Positions 36,152-47,497 of a stretch of 64,000 nt of DNA are shown here, piece by piece (within the stretch, counting starts at the first letter, position 1; the number at the start of each line of letters is the position of its first letter). Source of the stretch: Rhipidocladum racemiflorum (taxonomy: Eukaryota; Streptophyta; Magnoliopsida; Poales; Poaceae); the NCBI GenBank assembly GCA_036346355.1, contig CM070591.1, positions 18,832,001-18,896,000 of the forward strand, read 5' to 3'. Under the pieces are notes generated by a model. The model ran no database searches, was not told the DNA's origin, and saw only the letters and a list, made by a program, of their open reading frames with translations. The translations under genes and the position numbers were made by a program.

Positions 36152-38336
36152 CATATAAGCGTTTGAAGTTTTGAAATTCAAATCAATTATTAAACCGAAT
36201 TATTAAATCATTTTCTTTTTTGGAAATTATTTATTGTGTCAGCATGACACGTGTCAGCACCGGATTGGTCCACGTGGACTTGCTGACGTCAGCGCCGGTC
36301 GCACCCACCGATGACGTCAGCATGACGTCATCGGCCACGTGGCACCACCCGGGTGCTGCCACGTGTCCTGGTCCATGGACACGGCCCACGCGTGGCTCGG
36401 GTCCTCGGTGGATCCGGTGCACGGCTCGGGTCGTTGACAGGTGGGTCTCACATGTCAGAGACACACTCCTCACGTTCACATGGCTTGGCTCGGCACACGT
36501 GGCTCAATCTCGGCCGTTGATTTGAAAATCAACGGCCCAGATTGAATCTAGGCTTCACGTTCAAAACTACACGGTTGATCCGGGCCGTTCGATCTAGATC
36601 GGACGGTCCAGATCTAATCTAATGCTGATGACGCGGCCAACCCTAGCCGTACGATCTAAATCTAACGGTTGAAATCTAATCCGATACGGGAACAGTAATG
36701 GGGCGACGTGGCCTCACCTCGTGCGTTGGATCTTGATCCGACGGTTCACCGAGCTCGCGGATGACGATGGCACGCGACGGCGTGGGTTCACCAGCGCCGA
36801 GAACGAAGACCATGACAGCGGCGCTTCGGGGCGTCTTCGGCCAAGTGAGTGCACCCTACAGGTGCGCCTTGACGCGAGGTTCTCAGATCCGGGCTCGAAC
36901 GCGGCGGAGGATGACGAACGGCGCTGGAAACGAAGGGAAACCGCTACGGCACACCCCGAACTTCGACGAGAAATCGTGAGGCGATGGCAGCGGCTTAAGC
37001 GTGGAGATCCAGGGCAAAACACGCGCACGGGAAGGAGCAAAAAGGCGGCGGGGTCGGATCCTTATATGGGGCCTCGACGTGCGGGAATCCCGCGAACCCT
37101 AACGGACACGGCAGCGCTCTCCGACTCGGACACGGGAAGACGATGCAATCACGGCCGTCCACGCGTCCCGCTCAACGGCCCAGATTCCCCGGGCGCAACG
37201 GATCCGGACCGGATCCGGTCGAAGCGATGCGGCTCAATTCCTAACCGTTGGATCTTGATCCAACGATCTCGCGCGATTAGGGTTCGGCCCGATCGATTCC
37301 GGCTCGGTCGGACTCGAACTCGAGTCCGACTCGGGTCCGGTCGCATGAACAGTAACCGACCCGGGTTGATTTTCCAGCGATTAAATATTTAAAATAATTT
37401 CCAGTAATTCATTTAATTCAAGAAAAATAGCAAAATACTCAGAAAAATTCCAGAAAAATTCTGGAAAACACTTTAGGGCATTTGGGACTCAAATAAAATA
37501 TTTCCAACAAAACTTTATTTGAAAATTTAATTTCTTTAATTATTTCAATATGGAATAAATTCAAATTAAATCCAAATAAATTCCAAAAAATTCCAAAAAT
37601 TCACAAATGTGCAAAATAATATTTAATTTCATGAAAAGCAAAAATTTGGGGTGTTACACCAAGATATGTATGCATATTTATTCTATTATTCATTGCATAC
37701 TTTGGATTCGAGTTAAAGTATGAATTCTCCATTATATTAACCACAAAATGTGCATTATGTTTCCCAATCTATATATTACATGGATGCACATATTTAGGGG
37801 GAAGTTCAAGCTTTAACTTAAAGTTTCATAAATATTTATCTACTCTTCACTCCATATATAAAGGATCAATACATTGAACCATATCAATTTAAATGAAAGT
37901 TTAAATTGAATTCATTTATCTTCTAATCATCAAAGAACATTTCATCATATGTTGATAGTGTTCTTGTGATCGATTAAGGACAAATGGAGAGTTCTTGAGT
38001 AGTATGAAGCATCAGTTGCATCATGTGCTCAAGACACATTTAAATTCATTAAATTGATTTAGGTTGTGCTCAATCGATATAAGTGGCACCGTTATGTGTT
38101 AATGGAGTGCAAGAGATGATTGAGACAACCATGTGTTTTGGACTAACTATTTTCTATGAGTTGTGATGAAATAAGGTTAGGTCCAAATGTTGAAAAGATG
38201 AGAAGGTTCATCAAGAAGTGATGAACAAGATGATGAGATAGCCGGGTGATGATCCCGGAAAAGAGAAGTAGAGCTGGGTGACAATCTTGAAGAAATAATG
38301 ACTAAAGATCAAGAAGACTTCAAGAAAGAGAGCGAG

Positions 38337-38969
38337 TGTAGTTCCCGAGGGATCACCAACCGCAGAATTGTGGTCGGGTGTGTTTGTGTGTGAGGGACCC
38401 GAGAACTTGCGTTCATTCCCCGGGAGATTGATAGCGCTGCTTGCTGTGACTTAGTCGAAAAACGGGCAATGGACACCAAGAATTATACTGGTTCGAGCCC
38501 CCGAGCAGGGTAATAGCTCTACTCCAGTCTTGCTCTAAGGCGGAGAGTTTGATTGCGAATGAGTAAAAGTGAGTGTTTATGATGTCATGTGTCCACCTGA
38601 GGACTCTCTCATGTCTATATATATATCAGTTACAAGGTTCCTCCTCCCGTTCCTCGAGAAGCGGTCAGGAGCGTTCTTCGGATGGGATAGATCTGGACCC
38701 ATTCCAATCGAATCTCAACTGCTCCCCGGAATCCGCGCCCATGTCCTGCCTTTGCGGGTCTCGAAAACCACCGCGCTTTTGACCCGGTCTCTATGTGTTG
38801 TAGGTCTTGGTTGTGAGATAGCCTTCGATCCCCTTGCTCGAGGTCGGGCGGGCCTTGACCTGGCCATCTGGTATGGAGCTCGAGGTCAAGCATAACCCTC
38901 GAGGTCGAGCTCAAACCAGGCTCTGTTTGTCCATCCCGTTGAATGGGTAGGGTATCTCAACCCTCGACA
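38337..38969 (-). repeat. 3' LTR of D
   Basis: Matches 58311-58940 with many substitutions. On the minus strand it begins TGTCGAGGGTTGAGAT at 38969, preceded by a purine-rich ccttaggggctaga. The last ~10 bases on the left do not align with the other LTR, so the left edge is approximate. It contains a TATA-like run (tctatatatatatc, 38614-38627). Confidence 0.85.
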
Positions 38970-40984
38970 TCTAGCCCCTAAGGCTCGAGTTTTTTCTCCA
39001 CTACCGGAGAGAGCCTCCAGCCTAAAAAGCCTTGGAGGGGAGTGTTCCTCGATTTGGCATGATACCAAGTGCTCTGATCTCGTCTGGGAACTCCCAGGCC
39101 TCGCCGTCAAGGTCTAGGTGATGGGAGCGAACCAAGGCAGCTGTATCGTTGCCAGTCCCACGCCGGCACAACTTCCCAAGCGCCCAGCACACCTTTCGAG
39201 GCGTAATAACTTCTGTTCGTCAGGGCTCACGGCCCTATGTATACTAGGCCGTTGTGTCTTTCCAGGGGCAAGCTTCCAGATTTTTCACCGCACTCTCGAA
39301 ATCCTCGACGGAATCGCTTATTCTTCCCGATCAAGACCTTCTTCCTCCTTCGAGCAGAAGCCCTTTGAGCCCCCATGGCCAAGTTCGCGAAGTGCACCTT
39401 GACCGTGGCGAGGATGAGGGAGCTCGAGGAAGCGGGGCTGTTGGACTCGACGACTTGGCAGCTGCCCGGATTGGAGGTTGAACCGCAGCCCCGAGAGGAT
39501 GAACTCGTCAGCACCGAGCAATACATGCTCTTCGGCTTGCGGACGCTAGAGAGTGACTTCCTGGGCTCGATCCTCGCCCAATGTGGGATCGAGCTCGTCA
39601 ACCTGGTACCAAATTCCGTCCTTCTCCTCTCCATCTTTTCTCATTTGTACGAGGGGTTCCTGGGAGTCGTCCCCACCCCGTCGCTCTTCTTTCGCTGCTT
39701 CTCCCTATTCCGCACCGGGAAGGACCCTGTAGTCGGGTGCCTTTACTTTTGGCTACGGCCAGGGCTTCCTTGGTCCTTCTCCCGTTCTGACCTCGCGACT
39801 CCCTTGGTCCTTGGTCCGAGAGGTGGTTCTACCTGAAGAGGGGAGAGGATGTCACCCTCACCTATGATAGGTCCCTCATCACAACCAGGCGTCAAACCTT
39901 GGAGTCGGGCGACCTGGAGACGGACCAGGAGGCCATCGCCATGATCTACACCTGCGTCACGTGCGGCCTCACTGGGCAGGCCATCGCCAGCAACTTCTTG
40001 CGGAACCGGGTGTGCCCTCTACGAAAGAGGCTTCACCCGTTCTTCGAGATCGTGGGAGAGATGACCCCACCCATGAAGCCCCCGTCGGTAAGTGTTTCTT
40101 CCCAAAGAGGCCTCCACGAGCTCGGGTCGATTTGTGCTTCCTTCCCCTTTCCTTTGCTGCCCTTGGTCAAAACAGGCAGGGGCAGGAGGACGAGCAAGAG
40201 GCCGCATTCGGATGCCCTGAGTGGTAGCGCCCGAAGAAGCCCCATGTCGATTGGGAAGATCGGACGGTGGTAAAATTCCCTCACCTGCTTCCGAACTATT
40301 TTATTTTTGTGGCCTTTCATCCTTACGACCTTCTCTTTGCTCATACAGCAGCAGCAGCGGGGGCCTTGAGCCTGTCAGGGGCTTTAGGCCCTCGATCCCA
40401 GGGTTCGGGGTCCAATCCTCCTGCAGCCTCGAGACCCTCTCGATCGCCAGCGCCAGCGGCGCAAATCGCTCAGCGCTCGACCTCGAGGAGAAGGCTCGCC
40501 ACTCAGGTACGCCCACGAGCTTGTTCCTGAGTTCTTGAGACTTTTCCCGCTTGGTTCTAGTAATATTCCTGTCTGCAGACATCGGGGGCTCAATCCCGTT
40601 CACAGCCTGGCTTGACAATGGTTGTTGTCCACGGCAAGTCGGAGTCCGAGGAGGAGGGGGCCGACTTCCAGCTAGTCCGCCGACCTCGGTCGCTCGGGGA
40701 CCGAGTACTCGAACAATCCCCTCAGCAAAACTCGCCCGACCTCCCCGGACCACCCCCTTCGACCGAAGCCGTGTCATCGGGCCAGACCAGGAGTGTCCCA
40801 GAGGTCAAGACACCGGAGACCGGGGCCGCCATGACGGGCGAGGTCGAGGTCGGGGCTGAGGACGAGATCGCCGAGGTGGGCGGGCCCAAGGTCGAAGTCC
40901 TCGAGGTCTGCGTTGCTAGGACGGGCATTGTTGCTGTCGATCCTGAGGCCGAAGACCTTGACATCCCAGCTAAGGTCGAGTAGC

Positions 40985-43012
40985 TGTGATGCCTTAGAGC
41001 GTTAGAGCGATTCTAGGGTTCCTTTTCCTGGTTTTGTTTCGGGAGAGGAATGAAGGATTTGTCGGGGGATGAAATAATTGAAGTTTATCCGGCGTATTAA
41101 TATTAAATTTGGAGTTGTTGGGCTAGAAACAGTGGGCCGAGGAAAACCTGGGCCTGGGCTGCGAATCCCCTCCCCACCTCTCTCTCTTTTCCCCTAGTGG
41201 GCCGGCCCACCATATAAAAGGGGTGTCACCCCCCCCAAAAAGCCCTAGGGCGCCCCCCTTCCTCCCCTAGCAGCCACACCACCCCTCCTCTTCCTCCCCT
41301 TGCGTGGTGGCTCAAGATCCAACGCGAAACGCGAAGGAGCAAGCGAGAAGAGGATCCGTGGAGGCGTGGAGGACGAGCAGATTTCCGTTTCGGGAATCGT
41401 CGCGCGTTTTTCGTGGGTTCTCAAGGGAGAACTCAAGGTAAAATTCCCAATCTTTTACCCCTGTTCTACCTAGGGATTAGGAGTGTATTAGATCTGGTGG
41501 TGAGTGATTTAGATGGATCTTGATGGGGGAGAAGGGTAGATGTTCACGTGGTGCTGTTTTTGGAAGGGGAGATTGTGCAGCGCGGATTGTTTCGCGTTTT
41601 ACGTAGCATAGACGATTTTTCCTGCAAAAACCTATAACTAGAAAGTTGTAGATAACGTTGAGATATAGCTTCTGTAATTTTTTCAGAATTTTTGGGGCGT
41701 AGGTATGAGAGTTAGCGCTGTTGCAAGATGACGGACAGAATCTGGAAACAGATTTTGTCCACTGTGTTGGACGTTTGTTTAGGCATATTTAACAGTGGAA
41801 TTGAAATTTGTGATCTTCATGAAAGTTGTAGATATCATCAATATCTAGCTACTGTAATTTTTTTGTATTTTTATGATCTGTATAAAAAAAGATACGAAAT
41901 TGTGAAGAGAGGGTGCTGCTGTTTGACCCGGACAGATTGGGGTTTTTGGCGCTTAAGAAGGGAACGGGGATTAGGAAGCGTGTGTTCGAGTTGTGTGATC
42001 ATTTGTGATGTCGCTATGTACTGAAATAATACTTGTACAGGTGGTGCCCCTTCTGGACGCAACTAGGTTCGTCATCCACGTTGGTAAAGGCAAGTGGAAG
42101 TAGCGGTCTTGCTAAACTATAACTCGCTATTTGTTTCGTCTTCAATATAAACCTTAATTGCAGCACACCTACATGGTTTAACTACTTGTTTATGAGATTA
42201 CAATATCCTATCCTGCATTGTGATGTGGTTGTTTGGCTTTTGAATCATGAGTAAGAATGAAGAAAGATGTTGTTTGCAAGATGAATTGTGGAGATATTCT
42301 ATCTCAATGATGTTCGCATTCTATCCATGTTATTTGATGGTATGCAAGCATGTGAATTCAGAGTGGGAAGTTATGAATGTATTTATGCATGAAGCATAAC
42401 TGCATAATCATGCAATGGAAGTTTGTCGACGCCAGCGTCTTGCGATCAAGAGTACAACACCGTGTGTTCCTGAGAAAGGGCACGGTGAGGAGGATCATGG
42501 CATAAGCATGTGCACAATCATATGCATTTTACTGAGGTTGTGTGGACTCTATAATGTGGTATTGTACATGAGGAATTTGGTATGCTAGTTTTACTGTGGC
42601 TGTGTTATTCGTTAGAAGTTGTTCCGCTTGCTGAGATTACCCAATCTCACCCCTTGTTATTTTGTTGTTTTCAGGTAGTTCTCGCGAGTCGTAAGCTTGA
42701 AGGGTGGGCTTAGTAGCACAATCAACCCTCCGGGGTCATCACGAATCACATGGACTAGTGCATTTAATAATTCATTAGCTTGCTGAAATTTTATTAATCA
42801 TAGACCTGTTGATGTCCTCTTTGGAGCTGTTTTACGTTTATGTTTGTTTTCTAGTTGATTTAGACTTGTTATCTCTAGTATTGATGCTTTTATGTTATTC
42901 CTGTTTATAATGGTTATTATGAATCTTGTTGTCGCTTCCGTTTTGTCCTAATTTTAGGAGAGATGCTGTCGAAATTTTCTTGTATGACAGTTTAGATTTG
43001 TAGGGTGTTACA
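40985..43012 (+). repeat. 5' LTR of E (2,028 bp)
   Basis: TGTGATGCC...GGGTGTTACA. TATA box tataaaag at 41213-41220. Donor-like CAAG|GTAAAA at 41437/41438 and acceptor-like TTGTTGTTTTCAG ending at 42674 give a predicted 1,237-nt leader intron, two bases longer than that of B. Stem-loop TGAGATT-ACCC-AATCTCA at 42632-42649. By eye it differs from the 3' LTR at a few dozen positions, clustered at both ends, with a long identical stretch at about 41945-42400. Confidence 0.93.
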
Positions 43013-43014
43013 GT

Positions 43015-43026
43015 TGGTATCAGAGC
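43015..43026 (+). other. Primer binding site of E
   Basis: TGGTATCAGAGC three bases after the LTR end, matching initiator Met-tRNA. It is intact, unlike that of B. Confidence 0.92.
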
Positions 43027-46000
43027 GGGCTGTAGGTCCTTGGAATGTCTATTTTTAGTGTCATACTATAGGATACAACTAAAATGTGATGTGGAATAAC
43101 TTAGAAACATGGCCTAGGTTTTAACTAAAATTTTGTCATAGGATAGCAACATTAAAACTTGTGTAAGTGGAATCACTAATTTAAAATTTGACACACATGG
43201 ATGCACAGTAGGAAAGGGTATGGGTATCGTTGCCTTATGCTTAAAGGTTGAATTTAAGCTTTGTTGTTGAATGCTACTTTTGATGATGTATAATGCTATA
43301 TTTATGATAGATTTGATGGAGTTGCTTCATTTGTGATAAAGTGTGGTTGTGGTGCCGAAGGGTTTCGGTCACCTTTTGTTTGTAGTGAGGCTGTGGTTTG
43401 ACGGTGTGGCCAGGTAGAGTCACCACCGAAGAACTATTAAACCCCTGTAGGGAAAGAGTACTTATCCGTGTCTGCAGTAGATCGGGTAGTGACTGGAGTC
43501 AAATAGAAGAGGTTGGTGATGGATTCCTTGGATGTTCTTTACCGTGGCCGACGGTCGGTTTTGGTTGGTTTTCTGGGTATGTGGTTGGTTCAAACAGAGG
43601 AAAATGCTTAGTTTTGAGCACTCGCTGATTTGTCCTTTTGGCGGTTTGTGGTTTTGTCTCCTTTGAGTGAAGACACGTAAGAAGAGTTCTCGTTATGCGT
43701 CTTTTGGTCACAATTTTGCTTTGGCACCTGATTTATTGTGATGGACCTGTCGTTGGGAGGAAATTTACGTGGTTGTTGTTTCCCCGATTTTTTTTTAAAA
43801 AAAAAAGGGGTTGGAGTTTCTCCTGTTGCAGATCAAGCTGGATGGAGCTAAGTTTGAATCTTTATCGGAAAATTTTAGTTGGACATTTGGTCTTCCCTTT
43901 TGCATCCGTCTTCCTTTGTGGAAAGTGTAGGTTTTGGATTTCTTGAAGAGTTTTGGCTACTATGATTGGACATTTGAGGGTCGAGCTCTCTTGCATTTAT
44001 GTTTGGATTTTGCTTTTCTTCCTTGCCTGAAAAGAAGAAATTTTTATCGGTGTTTGTTCTTGATCTAGAACTGTGTTTTTTTTTAATGTTTGGGATTGCC
44101 TCCTGTTTGTCAAGGGTAGGTGACCCATGACGGTGTTTAGAAATTTTATGTATGTGTTACGTAGTATGTAACAATGTGGTTTATGGAATGATGTACTTCT
44201 AAGTTAATTTGTGAGTTGAATCAATTAAAATGTAATTGTTATCTTTAGCTTGAGATTAAATAAACTTCTAGTATTGTAGATTGCTCTATAGCGATAATGA
44301 TTGAATGTGTTAATGTGCATGCTTAGGATTTATTGCATTATTTTAATGTGCCCTTGACCATGGACAATGTTTAAAGCTTTAAATCTTGATGCGTAGTTAG
44401 AACATTACGATGATGTAAACTACTGTGAAGGTAATAGAAAATTAGTGGGTTATTTAGGGGGTGTTTGGCAGGGCTCCAGCTCCACCAAATCTGTGAAGTT
44501 GATAGAGCTGGGTATTTCTAGCTTCATCAAATTCGTGGAGCTGGAGCTGTGGGTATATTAAGAGTATTTATGTGGGCCATCTTGTCTATATTTTAGAATA
44601 AAATTATAAACTTAAATCACTTTATTTCAATCTACAAGTTTCAGCTCTGAGATAGAGTTGGAATCTAGAGCTATGCCAAACAGGGCCTTAGAGACATTTT
44701 AATATAAGGTCGGTAGAACAATTTAATTGTAATGGTGGACTACCGATATTGTTAAAGAAACCATGCTGGTTGTTTAAAGATGTTCTAATTTAATCGTGTT
44801 GGCTAGTGACTTTAACTTGGAAATTGATTAGAGTTGATTTTTATGACGTTGCAAACTATTAGTAGATTCGGAAGTATGCAGTTGCGTTCCAATAATGCTA
44901 GTATCGATATCAATTGGGAAGACATAAGTTTTTGCCATTGCCGTAAGAGCTTTGTGATGATTTCACCTATTCAGTTCACTTTAAAAAAAAAGCTGGAGTA
45001 TGTCTTGGAGTGGCAATTTTGCTATAACCCGTGTATAGGGTAGCTAAAAAAAATTAAAAAAAAATTAAATTAAATTTAGCGTTGTTGTTATAAGAGCTTT
45101 GGATGGCTTAAATTATTCAATCTATTTTACATAGTTGGAGTATGTTGTGTAGTGACAGTTTGTCATAGCCTATGGATAGGGTAACTAAAAGCAATGTTGT
45201 TGTTTTACAATTATGCCAATTATTGATATTGATGACTTAGTAGTGGTGGTAACTGATTAGATTAATTGTTGAAAACCTTTGTTAAAATGGTGGAAATTGT
45301 AACATGTTGTGATGGAGTGAACCAGGGATAGTTAGCATGACGTGATTTTGTCCTTAATAAATGTATGTTTTAAACTTCTATTTACGATTGGTGCCTTGTT
45401 GAGATAATATTTACTTGTTGAGTCATCTTTTAGGTGAATAAATTTCCATTGTCGAGATGTTGACGCGTATGTGGTATGGAATTTATAGGTTCATCATCTT
45501 TGAAAGACTTGTTGAAGCACGCCTTTCAAATTTAGAATATGATGATATAGGTTAGGTTGCTCCGTGGGGATCTTGATGAGGTAGTGTTGGTTGGATGTGT
45601 TTTTGATAAGCACTGTGAACTTTATTTATAATTGTGGAAAAGGTAATAAGAGTAAGAATTTGTTGTGTAGTTGTTGTTAAATCCTGATGGGCCTTCTCAA
45701 TGAGTAAATAGGGAATATTGAAATCTAAATGGTAAGGGTAGTGGAATGCTATAGATGGCGGGAGTTATGCTGAACTTATGTTTAAAAATTCATATGGATT
45801 GGTTTGTTTGTTTGATATTTGGGTTGAATACTTTCGGTCAAAGTATTCTTTGTCTTGTGTTTGAGTTTCCCTAAACTTAGAATGATTCTGCCAAATGTGG
45901 GTTAATTTCGAGGCTTAAAACAAGGATAAAAGAATGATTAACCTTGAAGTAATTTGTGGAGATTTTGGAATGTTATTCTATTAAATATCGTCATTCATTC

Positions 46001-47320
46001 ATCTTTGATAAGAAAACTAGCTTATGTTATGAATGCGACATTTATGCTCAAGGATGTATGCTTTGACTGTGTCCGTAGTTTTCAAGGTCGAGTTATCGGT
46101 TGCATTGTTGATCAAAAGAAGTAGCTAATCCAATGTAAGATTTGGAACTTCATGATCTAGAAATATTTGTATTTCTATTTTGGGCTAGAGTTGTGTTGTG
46201 GTGTAAGGTGTTTGACAGTTTTTGTTTAAGAGATGATTCTTCTGGTTGTGACATGAATGATATTCGTGGTTGAAACAATTTTTCTGTTGGGAAGTGAGTT
46301 TGGTTCCTTTTTAAGGAAAAAGAGATGGTGGTTGTGTGGAAGCATTTAATTCCTTGATCGGTTTCTTTTTTCTGAATGGCTTGGCCTTGGATAAAAGTGA
46401 GATGATTTATTTTGGTAAAAGTGAAATGCATTTGCAGAAGACTTTCATGTGTTTCTCTTTTGAATAGAGCTTCTCCCGAAGAAATTTTTTGGTGGTTTTG
46501 GTTCTATGGAGTTCCTCTTCCAAGTTGAGTTCCGTGTATGTGAATTTCAGCCCTTTGGTTTAAAGGTGGTGATTGTCGTTCGTTGTGTTAGTGAGAATTA
46601 AGATTTCTTTTACGTTCAAGCTTGGGGTAAGAAAATGAATGTTTATGTTATGGTTGAGTATATTCAAGGATTGTACTCCTTGCCCTGGTCCTTGGGTGGA
46701 AGAATGTGAAGGCGAAACCTTCTTACAAGGGAAAACTAGTGTGGGTCGCTGATCGTAAGTAGTTTAAAAGTGAAGAGTAAAGGAAGGTTGTGTATGACTC
46801 AATTCAAACCTTTTTTGGAGAATTGTTTTCATTGATGTGTTCCTCGGTGGGGTTGCTTAATTTAGTAGTGGACAACTTGGAAGTTGCAGGTAATTACATT
46901 AATTTTTTGGAACTTTTGTCGCTGGGTTCGAGCGAGTTTGTGTCAACCGTAGTGATTGTGTTCGGTTGTTATTGTTTCTGCAGATTTACGGACCCTGGTT
47001 GTAAAGTAGGCTATCTCTGTCGTTGGTAAGGGTGGATATTGGTTCTTTTTGTAAAATATCAATCACTTGTAGGAGATAGGAGTTTGTGTTTGGGTTGATT
47101 TAGAGACTTACCTAGAGCGTTGTGTCTCACATGGTTCGCGTCGTCCAGAATGCGACGAACTGTGGTAGAGGAGTTGAGATTGGAATGCGGAGTTTCGCAA
47201 TCGGGTTGAAGAGAGAAGTGGGAGTTGAGATTCCAGATTGATACCAGATTCACCTAATAGGTGTCCTTTATTTAATAGGGGAATAGTTCGTGTTAGTGTC
47301 CAATGACAGATTTGTGGACC
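43027..47320 (+). other. Internal region of E: no coding sequence recognised
   Basis: About 4.3 kb, T/G-rich on this strand. Short open stretches (the longest under 95 codons) show no family motif. The first ~200 bp match the untranslated leader of B. A ~145-bp unit (taagagcttt ... gtatagggtagctaaaa) is repeated in diverged form at about 44944-45048 and 45089-45190. A Tourist-like MITE is at 44457-44687. Oligo-A/T runs occur at 43790 and 45047-45075. I see no gag or pol residue pattern. Confidence 0.7.
44457..44687. mobile_element. Tourist-like MITE (231 bp)
   Basis: Imperfect terminal inverted repeats (GGGGGTGTTTGGCA at the left, complement of TGCCAAACAGGGCC at the right) flanked by TTA on both sides (44454-44456, 44688-44690), the 3-bp target of PIF/Harbinger elements. 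AT-rich interior, no ORF. Confidence 0.75.
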
Positions 47321-47455
47321 AATTAGTCTGAGCGGGATGCAACTTGGGAACTTGAGGACCAGATGCGGAAGAAGTATCCTACACTCTTTGAGGATGCTGA
47401 AGGTAAAGTGTTGATTACCATTTTGCCTTCCTTTTTTTTAAGGTTCCGTAGAAAA
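47320..47455 (+). pseudogene. Chromodomain tail remnant of E
   Basis: From about 47330 the frame reads ERDATWELEDQMRKKYPTLF, the end of a chromovirus chromodomain and close to the B ending (EREATWELESRM...KYPELF). It is cut off upstream: nothing before 47320 continues it. This is the only pol-derived piece in E. Confidence 0.85.
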
Positions 47456-47479
47456 GAGGAGTAGATTCGGGGACGAATC

Positions 47480-47497
47480 CTTTTAAGGAGGGGAGAA
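47480..47497 (+). other. Polypurine tract of E
   Basis: ttttaaggaggggagaa directly before the LTR start TGTGATGCC, and similar to the tract of B. Confidence 0.88.

Larger units (their letters stand above)
32802..37658 (-). repeat. A-family solo LTR, opposite direction, with foreign block inside
   Basis: On plus it starts tgtcgggacccg (LTR end) and finishes ...ggggtgttaca (LTR start). The perfect target duplication ccaag (32797-32801, 37659-37663) shows a single insertion event. Native parts are 32802 to about 33657 and about 36152-37658. About 1,026 bp, matching 6729-7754 of the A1 LTR, are replaced by a 2.5-kb block. The stem-loop (33171-33187), acceptor, donor (36718/36717) and TATA box (37061-37069) are kept. 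Confidence 0.92.

Noticed and set aside
36721..37392. 223-codon open frame, plus strand
   Set aside because: It lies in the GC-rich promoter/leader block of an A-family LTR read backwards. No domain, and the same block in the other A LTRs does not keep the frame open.
41728..42024. 98-codon frame, repeated as 110 codons at 48202-48534
   Set aside because: Inside both LTRs of E, within the predicted leader intron. No family resemblance; duplication is due to the LTRs.
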